From positions 62,001-126,000 of the forward strand of contig NZ_VWVV01000010.1 in NCBI RefSeq assembly GCF_009830945.1: a stretch of DNA of 64,000 bases, read 5' to 3'. How positions within the stretch are numbered: the first letter of the stretch is position 1; each line of letters opens with the position of its first letter. Both the position numbers and the translations under genes were made by a program. Below, one piece after another: positions 56,111 through 63,795 of this stretch. Under the pieces are notes generated by a model. That model was given only the letters and a program-made list of their open reading frames with translations, was not told the DNA's origin and did no database searches. This stretch comes from Nocardiopsis sp. FR4. Its GTDB lineage: Bacteria > Actinomycetota > Actinomycetes > Streptosporangiales > Streptosporangiaceae.

Positions 56111-57078
56111 CGGATCTCCTTGGTGAACTCGGCGGCGGCGGCCTCGGCGTCCCCCGACTCGTGGCGCCGGACCATGGCCATGTACACGTCCTCCAGCGTG
56201 GCGCTGGAGACCCGCAGGTCGGTGATCCCGCCGCCGTGCTCGGCGTGGAGTCCGGCGACGTGGCGGGCGGGGCGGGCGGTGCTGTGGACGTGCCGCCGGC
56301 CGTTGACGGTCCAGGTGACCTCGCTCTCCCGGGCCACCAGGCCGGAGAGCTGGTCGGCGCTGCCGTCGGCGACGACCACTCCGCCCGCGAGGATGAGGAT
56401 CCGGTCGGCGAGCTTCTCGGCCTCGTCCAGGTCGTGGGTGGTCAGCAGGACGGTGGTGTCCTCCTCGTCGGCGAGCCTGTGCACCAGGTCGTGGAACCCG
56501 CAGCGGGCCACCGGGTCGAAGCCCGCGGTCGGCTCGTCCAGGAAGAGCAGTTCGGGGCGGCCGACCACGCCCAGGGCCACGTCCACCCGGCGGCGCTGGC
56601 CGCCGGAGAGGTCGCGCACCCTCCGGCGCGCGTGTTCGGTGAGACCGACCGCCGCCAGCAGTTCGTCGGTGTCGTGGGGCCGGGGCCGCCCGGGCTCGGA
56701 GTAGGGGGCGTGGAACCGGCCGAAGTGGTGGACGAGGTCCCGGACCCGCCAGGCGCCGTGGTCGCGCCAGGACTGCAGGACGACGCCGACCCTCGCGCGC
56801 CAGTCCTCGCCGCCGTGCTCGGGGTCGCGTCCCAGCACCCGCGCCTCGCCCGCCGAGCGCGCGCGGAACCCCTCCAGGATCTCCACGGTGGTGGTCTTGC
56901 CCGCGCCGTTGGGGCCCAGCAGGGCGACGACCTCGCCGCGCCGCAGGGTCAGGTCCACGCCCCGCAGCACCTCGGTCGCGCCGTAGCTCATCCGCAGGCC
57001 GCGCACGCTGACCACGGTCTCCGCCGGTGTTCCCGCCGCCCCCGCCCGGGGCCTCACCCGGGCCGCTGAGTCCCTCAC
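56107..57078 (-). CDS. ABC transporter ATP-binding protein (ABC-2 exporter)
   Basis: 323 residues. Walker A GPNGAGKTTT (about residues 54-63), signature LSGGQRRRVDV, Walker B LLFLDEPTAGFDP and the His-switch TTHDLDEAE. The last 80 residues end in the C-terminal domain of the drug/antibiotic exporter class. The GTG at 57078 follows AGGAGGG five bases upstream; a 391-residue frame adds a low-complexity head. First gene of the operon. Confidence 0.9.
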   Translation of the reverse strand: MRDSAARVRPRAGAAGTPAETVVSVRGLRMSYGATEVLRGVDLTLRRGEVVALLGPNGAGKTTTVEILEGFRARSAGEARVLGRDPEHGGEDWRARVGVVLQSWRDHGAWRVRDLVHHFGRFHAPYSEPGRPRPHDTDELLAAVGLTEHARRRVRDLSGGQRRRVDVALGVVGRPELLFLDEPTAGFDPVARCGFHDLVHRLADEEDTTVLLTTHDLDEAEKLADRILILAGGVVVADGSADQLSGLVARESEVTWTVNGRRHVHSTARPARHVAGLHAEHGGGITDLRVSSATLEDVYMAMVRRHESGDAEAAAAEFTKEIR

Positions 57079-57115
57079 ATCAGCCCTCCTTGTCGTCTGC
57101 GTCCTACTGCCATTG

Positions 57116-57131
57116 ATAGCACAAGTACTAT
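57116..57131 (-). promoter_or_regulatory. Operator candidate of the ABC/XRE operon
   Basis: ATAGCACAAGTACTAT has 7-bp arms that match at six positions, in an AT-rich stretch 38 bp upstream of the ABC ATPase start. The location and the regulator in the same operon suggest autoregulation. The region 57132-57379 also holds the promoter of the divergent VOC gene; nothing else seen there. Confidence 0.35.
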
Positions 57132-57379
57132 ATTCCAGAGAATGAAGACTACACATCATCAGAGGAGGACTACACCTTCGTCCGGGTCGGGACACGCCAG
57201 GCGGGCGTGGCCGGTACCGGCCACGCCCAGGGGTTCCGCTCCGGACGGACCACCGCGAGGGCGCGGGTTTCGGACACGGCACCGCGGACAGAGAACAAGC
57301 GGGTACGGATACTCACGTCATCCGAATCCGCGGAAGGCGACAATGGTCCGGAGAACGGAACCGACCGGCAGGAGGCCCC

Positions 57380-57787
57380 ATGCGCTGCAGCTACATCAGG
57401 CTTCTCGTCAACGACTACGAGGCCTGCTTCCACTTCTACTCGCAGGTGCTCAAGCTGCCCCTACTGCGGGGCGACGAGGGCAGCCGGTACGCCGAGTTCG
57501 ACGTGGAGTCGGGGACGAGGCTGGCCATCAACCAGCGCGAGGTGATGGCGGAGGCGCTGGAAACGGACACCGCCGACCCGAAACTGCCCCACCAGGACCG
57601 ACTCGCGGTGATCTTCGAGGTGGACGACGTGGACGCCACCGCGGCCAAGCTGGTCGCCGACGGGGCCCGCCAGGTGATGGAGCCCAGGGACTGGACGGCC
57701 TGGGGCATCCGCGCCGCCCACTTCCGCGACCCCGACGGCTACCTGCTGGAGATCAACGAACCCCTGATCCCCCTGGCGGAGGTCTGA
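57380..57787 (+). CDS. VOC-family (glyoxalase-like) protein
   Basis: 135 residues. Two betaalphabetabetabeta modules, with LLVNDYEACFHFYSQVL at the start and VIFEVDDVDATAAKLV in the second module, then HFRDPDGYLLEINEP. Metal-binding residues can be suggested (Glu in LLEINEP) but not proved. VOC proteins include glyoxalases, dioxygenases and resistance proteins; no function can be fixed. It converges on the hydrolase gene 7 bp away. Confidence 0.85.
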   Translation: MRCSYIRLLVNDYEACFHFYSQVLKLPLLRGDEGSRYAEFDVESGTRLAINQREVMAEALETDTADPKLPHQDRLAVIFEVDDVDATAAKLVADGARQVMEPRDWTAWGIRAAHFRDPDGYLLEINEPLIPLAEV

Positions 57788-57794
57788 CTCCCCC

Positions 57795-58562
57795 TCAGCT
57801 CACCACGTACTCGGTCAGCAGCTCGTTCACCCGGTCCGCGCGCTCCACGCCGAGCAGGTGGGCGGCCCCCGGCACCACCTCGAACCGGGAGTCGGCGATA
57901 CCGTCGGCCAGCCTGCGGCCGTGCCCGGGCGGCAGCAGCGGATCGTGGGCGGCCGACACCACCAGGGTGGGAACCCGTACCGCGGCGACCAGGTGGCGCT
58001 GGTCCATGGCGTCGACCGCCTCGCACACCGAGGCGAACCCGCCCGCGTCCAGCCGTGTGAACTCCTCGGCGAACCGGGCCACCACCTCCGGCCGCTCCTC
58101 CCCCATGTCCGGGGTGAACCAGGACAGCACCACCTCGTCCACCACCGAGTCCAGGCCCGCGCCGCGCACCCGGGCGGCGACGCGGTCCCACCGGTGGGCG
58201 CGGGGCGTGCGGGGCGCCGCGGCCAGGAGGACGAGGCGCTCCAGGGTGCGCGGGGAGTTGGCCGCGATCCACAGCAGCAGCGAGCCGCCGAGCCCGGCGC
58301 CCACCGCCGTGGCCCGGGTGACGCCCTGCGCCTCCAGCACCCCGAGCAGGTCCAGCGCGAGTTCCTCGATGCTGTAGGGCCCCTCGGGGGCCGGGGAGGA
58401 ACCGTGGCCCCGGTGGTTGACCCGCAGGACCCGCCTGGTGCGGGTCAGCTCGGGCAGCTGCGGCTCCCACACCGACATCGTGGTCCCGAAGGACGGCACG
58501 AGCAGGACCACGGGCGCGTGCCGCGGGCCGTCGAACCGGTACTGGAGCGGAGTCAGGGCCAT
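57795..58562 (-). CDS. Alpha/beta-hydrolase-fold protein without the nucleophile serine
   Basis: 255 residues from ATG 58562 after GGGAGG. The fold is clear: LLVPSFGTTMSVWEPQLPEL, RVNHRGHGSS, the acid in SAAHDPLLPPGHG (about residue 210) and the His in GAAHLLG (about 235), as in 3-oxoadipate enol-lactonase relatives. The nucleophile elbow reads VGAGLGGS where GLSLGG-like is expected; the Ser is Gly (codon GGG), so a classical esterase mechanism is not possible. It may be a non-hydrolytic homologue, or the result of a mutation. Confidence 0.8.
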   Translation of the reverse strand: MALTPLQYRFDGPRHAPVVLLVPSFGTTMSVWEPQLPELTRTRRVLRVNHRGHGSSPAPEGPYSIEELALDLLGVLEAQGVTRATAVGAGLGGSLLLWIAANSPRTLERLVLLAAAPRTPRAHRWDRVAARVRGAGLDSVVDEVVLSWFTPDMGEERPEVVARFAEEFTRLDAGGFASVCEAVDAMDQRHLVAAVRVPTLVVSAAHDPLLPPGHGRRLADGIADSRFEVVPGAAHLLGVERADRVNELLTEYVVS

Positions 58563-58718
58563 GGAACCTCCCAGTCGCCAGAACGCCAGGCTATCGGCCC
58601 GCGCCTGTCCGGAGTTCCCAAGGTTCTCCCGCATTCTCGCCAAGTGGAGGACAGAACCTGACCGCCTTGCTTCCTAGAGTCGCCGTACCGAGTCCGACAC
58701 GACGCGAAGGCGATGATC

Positions 58719-59237
58719 ATGACCGCGACGACCACCCTGGACGCCGAGCGCACCTCCCTCCTGGGGATGCTGGCCCAGCAGCGCGACTTCCTGCGCTTCA
58801 CCCTCAAGGACCTGTCCGAGGAACAGGCCACCCGGCGCACCACGGTGAGCGAGCTGACCCTGGCCGGGCTGGTCAAGCACGTGGCGTCGGTCGAGCGCAA
58901 CTGGATGGACTTCGTGCTCAACGGGGCGCCCGAGGTGGACTACGGGGACCCGGCCGTGTACGAGGGGCACGCCGCCACCTTCCGGCTGGTCGGGGAGGAA
59001 ACCCTCGGGAGCGTGCTGGCCGACTACGAGCGCGCCGCCGAGGAGACCGAGCGGACCGTGGCCGAACTGCCCGACCTGGAGGTCAGCCACCGGCTCCCGG
59101 ACGCGCCGTGGTTCCCCGAGGGCGCCTCCTGGTCGGCGCGCGACGTGCTGCTGCACATCCTGCGCGAGACCGCCCAGCACTGCGGCCACGCCGACATCCT
59201 GCGCGAGGCCCTGGACGGCCAGAAGACCATGGGCTGA
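58719..59237 (+). CDS. DinB-family protein (mycothiol-dependent-enzyme type)
   Basis: 172 residues. Four-helix DinB fold with the metal His residues in LAGLVKHVASVERNW (about residue 49) and in ILRETAQHCGHADILRE (His pair about 150-154). Such proteins are often metal-dependent thiol-transferases that use mycothiol in actinobacteria. ATG 58719 with AAGG eight bases upstream is preferred over ATG 58713. The gene stops 26 bp before a long hairpin repeat. Confidence 0.85.
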   Translation: MTATTTLDAERTSLLGMLAQQRDFLRFTLKDLSEEQATRRTTVSELTLAGLVKHVASVERNWMDFVLNGAPEVDYGDPAVYEGHAATFRLVGEETLGSVLADYERAAEETERTVAELPDLEVSHRLPDAPWFPEGASWSARDVLLHILRETAQHCGHADILREALDGQKTMG

Positions 59238-59263
59238 CGTTGGTCTCCTCCCGGAAGACCGAC

Positions 59264-59328
59264 GGGGCGTTCCCGCCGACCGGCGGGAACGCCCCGGAAA
59301 AAGGTGGCGAGGGTCGCCTCCGCATCCC
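59264..59328 (+). repeat. 65-bp direct repeat, left copy (with perfect 15-bp hairpin)
   Basis: GGGGCGTTCCCGCCG (59264-59278) pairs perfectly with CGGCGGGAACGCCCC (59281-59295). The next 33 bp run to 59328. The whole 65 bp recurs at 60363-60427 in the same orientation with 3 differences. The hairpin could also terminate the DinB transcript. Confidence 0.85.
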
Positions 59329-59473
59329 GTGTGAGTAGGGGAACGGGAAGCATCCAGGAACCCCCGATACTCAGGCGGCGGCATCACGACGGGTATCAGC
59401 GGAGGGTGCCTGAACCGTTCCTGCCCCATGTACATCCGTCGCCAATCTGTGCATTTTTCTATACAGTTGAGGC

Positions 59474-59779
59474 ATGGCGATTCTTGAGCACACCCAGGAG
59501 ATCAGCGTCACCGATGCGGCGAGACGTGGTGTCGCCGGCATCATCCACGACGCGGAACAGGGCACCGAGGTCATCGTGACCCGTCGACACGAGCCGGTCG
59601 CGGCCGTGGTCGCGTTCGCCCGTCTCGCGGAACTGGAGCAGGCGGAGGCGGATCTGAGGGATCTCGCCCTGGTCATGGCTCGGGAGCTCACGGACAGTGG
59701 ACGACGCACCTCCATGGACGACGTACTGGCCGCCTTCGGTCACAGCCGCGACTCACTCGAAGAGCTCCCCGAGGACTGA
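59474..59779 (+). CDS. Phd/YefM-family antitoxin
   Basis: 101 residues. ISVTDAARRGVAGIIHDAEQG and VIVTRRHEPVAAVVAFARLAE match the Phd/YefM DNA-binding domain, and the tail is acidic, as in antitoxins. It should neutralise the toxin encoded next and repress the operon. The upstream stretch 59440-59473 is AT-rich with an imperfect palindrome (CTGTGCAT...ATACAG). The stop overlaps the toxin start by one base. Confidence 0.85.
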   Translation: MAILEHTQEISVTDAARRGVAGIIHDAEQGTEVIVTRRHEPVAAVVAFARLAELEQAEADLRDLALVMARELTDSGRRTSMDDVLAAFGHSRDSLEELPED

Positions 59780-60297
59780 TGGCCGAGATCACCTTCACCG
59801 ATGCCGCCCTCGACGATCTGCGACGGCTCGGCCCGGACGCCGTTCCCAAGGTCCTCAAGAAGGTTCTTCTCCTGGAGGAGAACCCAGAGGCCGGATACAC
59901 CCTGGGCGGCGAACTCACGGGGTTTCGCAAACTGGTCGTCGGACGCAACACCTGGCGTGTCGTGTACCGCGTCACCGACGAGAAACGTGTGGAGATCTGC
60001 GAGGTCTGGGCCGTCGGAGCGCGAGCGGACGCCCAGGTCTACGCTGAGGCCTCCCGGAGAGTCCGAGCAGCATCGAAGGACACTCCCGCCGCCCAGAAGC
60101 TCGCGGTCGTCATCGAGCATCTCGGGAAACCAGCGGAGAGAGTGGCGCATGAACCGCCCCCCACGAGAGAACCCGTCCCGGGCTGGTTGGCCGAACGTCT
60201 GATCCACACCGTCGGCATGCCCCCTGAGAAGGTGGCCGCCCTCGATCTGGAACAGGCCGTGGACCTTTGGGCCGACTTCCGATCACGGCCACACTGA
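59779..60297 (+). CDS. RelE/ParE-type toxin with C-terminal extension
   Basis: 172 residues, about twice the usual 85-95. Residues 1-85 are the RelE/ParE fold: ITFTDAALDDLRRLGPDAVP, GFRKLVVGRNTWRVVYRV and VEICEVWAVGARAD. A further 85 residues form a separate helical region (AASKDTPAAQKLAVVIEHLG; EKVAALDLEQAVDLWADF) that I cannot assign. RelE toxins cut mRNA on the ribosome; this one's target is unknown. It starts one base inside the antitoxin gene, a typical TA operon, and the pair lies inside direct repeats. Confidence 0.82.
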   Translation: MAEITFTDAALDDLRRLGPDAVPKVLKKVLLLEENPEAGYTLGGELTGFRKLVVGRNTWRVVYRVTDEKRVEICEVWAVGARADAQVYAEASRRVRAASKDTPAAQKLAVVIEHLGKPAERVAHEPPPTREPVPGWLAERLIHTVGMPPEKVAALDLEQAVDLWADFRSRPH

Positions 60298-60362
60298 CCC
60301 CGCGCTCCGCCCTCGGTGTCCAAACGCGTATCAGCGGCGCGGAACCCCACGGGAACGGCATC

Positions 60363-60427
60363 GGGGCGCCCCCGCCGACCGGCGGGAACGCCCCGGAAAA
60401 AGGTGGCGAGGGTCGCTTCCGCATCCC
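60363..60427 (+). repeat. 65-bp direct repeat, right copy
   Basis: Same unit as 59264-59328 with 62 of 65 bases identical, in the same orientation, 1099 bp away. Its hairpin has two mismatches. The two copies flank the toxin-antitoxin genes. Confidence 0.85.
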
Positions 60428-60454
60428 CCCTCAAAGTACGGAAGCGACCCTCGC
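60406..60454. repeat. 16-bp inverted repeat at the right border of the TA cassette
   Basis: GCGAGGGTCGCTTCCG (60406-60421) pairs perfectly with CGGAAGCGACCCTCGC (60439-60454) over a 17-base loop. The left arm belongs to the direct repeat, the right arm lies just outside. The rest of the 402-bp gap 60298-60699 shows no gene. Confidence 0.7.
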
Positions 60455-60699
60455 GCCGGGAAGCGGCCAGCGACTCCTCCCCCCTGGAGTCGCGGCCTTG
60501 AAGGCCTGCCGCAGAATCGATCTTGTCGTTCCGCGTTGGTAGAGACACTACCCACCCCACCAGCGAAGAACAACCCTCAGTCACGAATAACTACTTAAAG
60601 TGATCGTCATTCCTCGGCAGGCGCAGGCCAAGCTCGTGTGGGCAGCGTCAAACCGGGGTCATGACGGGCCGCCGGGGGGGGCGCGCTTAGCCTGGTCTG

Positions 60700-61473
60700 G
60701 TGAGATCACCGCTCCTGAGCCCACGGTGGCTCGGCATCCACCTGCTCGCCGTTCTCGTGGCACTCGTCTGCGCCGCCGGGACCTCGTGGCAGTTCGTCCG
60801 GGCCTTCGAGCCCGACCGGGACGTCGTCACCAACCCGGTCGGGGACCTGGCCGGGGCCGTGCCCCTCGCGGACCTGCTCCAGCCCGGCGAGTACATGCAC
60901 CCGGACTCCTTCGCCAACAGCGCGGTCCGGGTGAGCGGGCGCTACGACACCGACGCCCAGCTGCTGGTGCCCCGGTTCGCCGACGGGGTCAGCGGCCACG
61001 ACGTGATCCTGCCCCTGGTCACCGACGAGGGCGTCGCCGTCACCGTGAACCGCGGCTGGGCCGAGGAGGGCCAGGAGCCGCCGCCCGCGCCGGAGGGGGA
61101 GGTCACCGTCTCCGGGTGGCTGCTGCCGCCGCAGGGCTCGGACATCGTGCCCGTGGAGACCGCCGAGGGCCAGGTCGAGCGGATCGCCACGTCCGTACTG
61201 GTCAACGAGTGGGACTACCGGCTCTACGAGGGTTACGTCACCCTGCCCGGGAACGACCCGGCCGCCGCCGGGCTCACCCCCGCGCCGCCGCCGGAGCCCC
61301 CCACCGGGTTCACCGTCAACTGGCGCAGCCTCAGCTACACCGTGCAGTGGGTGATGTTCGGCGTCTCCGCGATCGCCTTCTGGATCATCCTCATGCGCCG
61401 GGAACTGAAGGAGGCCCGCTCCCGGCGGGAGGAGGAGACCGCCGGGGGTCAGCCCGCGGCCACGGCCTCCTGA
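60700..61473 (+). CDS. SURF1-family protein
   Basis: 257 residues from GTG 60700. A TM helix at the N-terminus (WLGIHLLAVLVALVCAAGTSW) and one at the C-terminus (VQWVMFGVSAIAFWIILM) bracket the SURF1 domain, with the landmark VAVTVNRGWAEE and LLPPQGSDIVP. SURF1 proteins help assemble haem a into cytochrome c oxidase. The 3' end overlaps the convergent DUF3817 gene by 25 bp. Confidence 0.88.
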   Translation: MRSPLLSPRWLGIHLLAVLVALVCAAGTSWQFVRAFEPDRDVVTNPVGDLAGAVPLADLLQPGEYMHPDSFANSAVRVSGRYDTDAQLLVPRFADGVSGHDVILPLVTDEGVAVTVNRGWAEEGQEPPPAPEGEVTVSGWLLPPQGSDIVPVETAEGQVERIATSVLVNEWDYRLYEGYVTLPGNDPAAAGLTPAPPPEPPTGFTVNWRSLSYTVQWVMFGVSAIAFWIILMRRELKEARSRREEETAGGQPAATAS

Positions 61474-61847
61474 GCGGCCCGGTCCCGGGCCCGCTCGGAC
61501 TCCACGATCCGGTGCTCCACCACGAACCCGACCACGGGGACCGTGCCCGCGAGCGCCACGCCCAGCGTGCGGGCGGCGCTCCAGCGGCGGTCCAGGGCCA
61601 CCCACAGCACCACGAACACGTAGGCCATGTAGATGTAGCCGTGCGGCATCGCGATGAAGAGCATGAGCGGGGACTCGGGACCGAACCAGTGCTCCAGGCC
61701 CCGCGGCGCGCCCACCAGGGAGAACCGGGCGGTCTCCCCGACCAGGTACTTGGCGGGCATGGCCACGAAGGTCAGGCCCAGCAGGAAGATGCCGGTCACG
61801 TACGCGAGCACCCGGTACAACGCGAACGACACACGTCTCTTGTCCAC
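61449..61847 (-). CDS. DUF3817-type integral membrane protein
   Basis: 132 residues from GTG 61847. Three hydrophobic segments (LAYVTGIFLLGLTFVAMPAK; AMPHGYIYMAYVFVVLWVAL; TLGVALAGTVPVVGFVVEHR) with MPHGYIYMAY conserved in the DUF3817 family, small membrane proteins often near haem-copper oxidase-assembly genes. Convergent overlap with the SURF1 gene (25 bp). Role unknown; oxidase maturation is suggested by position. A longer frame to 61982 adds Arg-rich low-complexity residues. Confidence 0.75.
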   Translation of the reverse strand: MDKRRVSFALYRVLAYVTGIFLLGLTFVAMPAKYLVGETARFSLVGAPRGLEHWFGPESPLMLFIAMPHGYIYMAYVFVVLWVALDRRWSAARTLGVALAGTVPVVGFVVEHRIVESERARDRAAQEAVAAG

Positions 61848-61998
61848 GGCTGATCCACACCCCATCCGACGACTGCGGCCCGCCCGGGCGTCGCGCGAAC
61901 GCGGTCTCCGCGCGGGCCAGATCAGCCTAAACGCTGTCCGGCGCCGCGGACGCCCGGGGTGGCTGGGACAGGGCGACCTCACATCGCCGCAGGCGGGA

Positions 61999-63522
61999 TC
62001 ACCTGTTGGAGACCCGGTCGGGGCTGGCCCAGCGGCCGTCGGACTCGGTGGTCCACGCCTTGGGGATCATCCGCAGCGCGAGGTAGGCGTCCACCACGCG
62101 GATGGGGAAGAACAGCAGTCCGTAGACCAGGTAGGACGGCCTGCGGCGGATGGCCGCCATGAGGCAGGTGAGCATGTAGTCGGGGACGAACAGGCCGATG
62201 GCGATGGCCAGCAGCGGCAGGAGGGCGGTCACCGCGGTGAAGGCACCGCCGATGTAGGGCAGGGCCAGCACGGGTTCACCGATGAGGGTGCCGGCCAGGA
62301 CGAAGAGCCCGATCACCGAGGTGACCAGCAGCACCAGGGAGACCAGCACCACCTCCAGGATGTACAGCGCCAGGCACGCCCAGAACAGGCTGGGCCAGAA
62401 CCTGTGGCGCCGGACGGTCTGCCAGAAGCCCAGCGTCCACCGGCTCACCTGCTTGTAGTAGTCCCGGAAGGTGAAGGGGTCCTGGCTGTAGGCCTTGGTG
62501 TCGGGGTCCATCGAGACCCGGCCGAGGCGCTTGTGGTGCACCTCGAAGGTCATGTTGAAGTCCTCGATCACCAGCCCCTTGGGGTTGACCTCGATCTCCC
62601 GCAGCGCCCGGGTGCGGTACACGCTGGCGAAGCCCGGCACGATGAAGGCCGTGTTGGCGTACCGCCAGGTCTGCCCGAAGCGCATGAGGTACTGGAGCAT
62701 GAAGTACAGGCGGTCGCGGTAGGCGGAGATCGTGCGGCCCACGAAGGTGCGCTCGCGCGGCTTCCACTCCGAGACCACGAAGCCCGCGACGGCGGCCACC
62801 GAGGGGTCGGCGAGCTGGCGCCGGGCACCGTCCACGTAGCCGGGGTCGAGTTCGGTGTCGGCGTCCAGGATGAGCACGCCGTCGTAGTTGTCGGTCAGCG
62901 CGAACTCCTCGATGACCGCCTCGATCGCCCCGGCCTTGCCGCGGTTGGTGAGGAGTTCGAGGACGTTCACGCCGGTCTTGGCGGCGATCTCGGCGGTGGA
63001 GTCCCTTGAGGAGTCCGAGACCACGTAGACGTCCCACCGGGGGAACAGGCTCATCGCCGAGGCGATGGCCGCACCGATGACCGGCTCCTCGTTGTGCGCC
63101 GGGATGATGACGGCCAGGGAGATGTCCTCGGGGGAGGCCCGCTCCGCCGGGACCGCCGGGTCGGAGTCCTTCCCGGACGCGGCCCCGGCGGCCTCGCCCT
63201 CCCCCTCGGCCCGGACGGCCCCGCCCGCACCGACCAGGACGCGTTCGCGCGCCCTCCGGCGCACGGCGCGGGAGCGGCCCGCCGCGCGCGGTCGGACCAC
63301 CGCGCGGACCGAGTCGTCGGCCAGGCGCACGAGCCCGATGACGGTCCACAGCAGCAGGTTGGCGCCGAAGGCGAGCCACAGGAACGCGTAGCCGAGGGCG
63401 CCCAGGCCCGAAGCCGCGGCCATGTCCGTCGCGAAGCCGAACCAGTAGACAAAGAGTGTGACGGCCAGGGTCAGGGCGATCAGCCCCGTCAGCAGGCCGC
63501 CGAGGAAACGTGCGGTACGCAC
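61999..63522 (-). CDS. Membrane-bound family 2 glycosyltransferase
   Basis: 507 residues. Two N-terminal TM helices, a linker, then a GT2 domain: VIIPAHNEEPVIGAA (about residues 138-152), DADTELDP with the metal-binding DxD (about 220), EDFNMTFEVHHKRLG (about 312-326) and QVSRWTLG, the Q(Q/R)xRW motif (about 350). Four or five TM helices follow. This is the layout of processive hyaluronan/poly-GlcNAc/cellulose-type synthases. GTG 63522. The product polymer is unknown; likely a surface polysaccharide. Confidence 0.87.
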   Translation of the reverse strand: MRTARFLGGLLTGLIALTLAVTLFVYWFGFATDMAAASGLGALGYAFLWLAFGANLLLWTVIGLVRLADDSVRAVVRPRAAGRSRAVRRRARERVLVGAGGAVRAEGEGEAAGAASGKDSDPAVPAERASPEDISLAVIIPAHNEEPVIGAAIASAMSLFPRWDVYVVSDSSRDSTAEIAAKTGVNVLELLTNRGKAGAIEAVIEEFALTDNYDGVLILDADTELDPGYVDGARRQLADPSVAAVAGFVVSEWKPRERTFVGRTISAYRDRLYFMLQYLMRFGQTWRYANTAFIVPGFASVYRTRALREIEVNPKGLVIEDFNMTFEVHHKRLGRVSMDPDTKAYSQDPFTFRDYYKQVSRWTLGFWQTVRRHRFWPSLFWACLALYILEVVLVSLVLLVTSVIGLFVLAGTLIGEPVLALPYIGGAFTAVTALLPLLAIAIGLFVPDYMLTCLMAAIRRRPSYLVYGLLFFPIRVVDAYLALRMIPKAWTTESDGRWASPDRVSNR

Positions 63523-63690
63523 AGCGCTGGTACCCCTCCGAGGTTCTCAGTTCCGGTCCGACATTAACCCGCAAAGTCGGTGTTAGATTGACGCCTTACG
63601 ACTCCGAGAGGTTCACCCGGATTCGCGTCCTATGTAGGCCACGCAAATCGTATACACGGGCTTGTCTGAGGTGGTACCCATAAGAAGATA

Positions 63691-63734
63691 TTTGGGAGCG
63701 GGGCTCGCGGCACTGTCGGCGACCTCCTCCCAAA
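63691..63734. promoter_or_regulatory. Inverted repeat in the leader of the WbqC-like gene
   Basis: TTTGGGAG (63691-63698) pairs with CTCCCAAA (63727-63734) in a relatively AT-rich 273-bp divergent region. A regulator site or leader hairpin is possible. I could not match it to a known riboswitch. Confidence 0.3.
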
Positions 63735-63795
63735 AGGTACAGGTCCTAGAAAAATCCGTGCAAAGTGACCTACGGAGAGAAGGAGAATCCTCGGC

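Noticed and set aside
63600..63795. A riboswitch (c-di-AMP type) in the leader of the WbqC-like gene
   Set aside because: Only an 8-bp inverted repeat is seen; the multi-stem ydaO core could not be built from the sequence.
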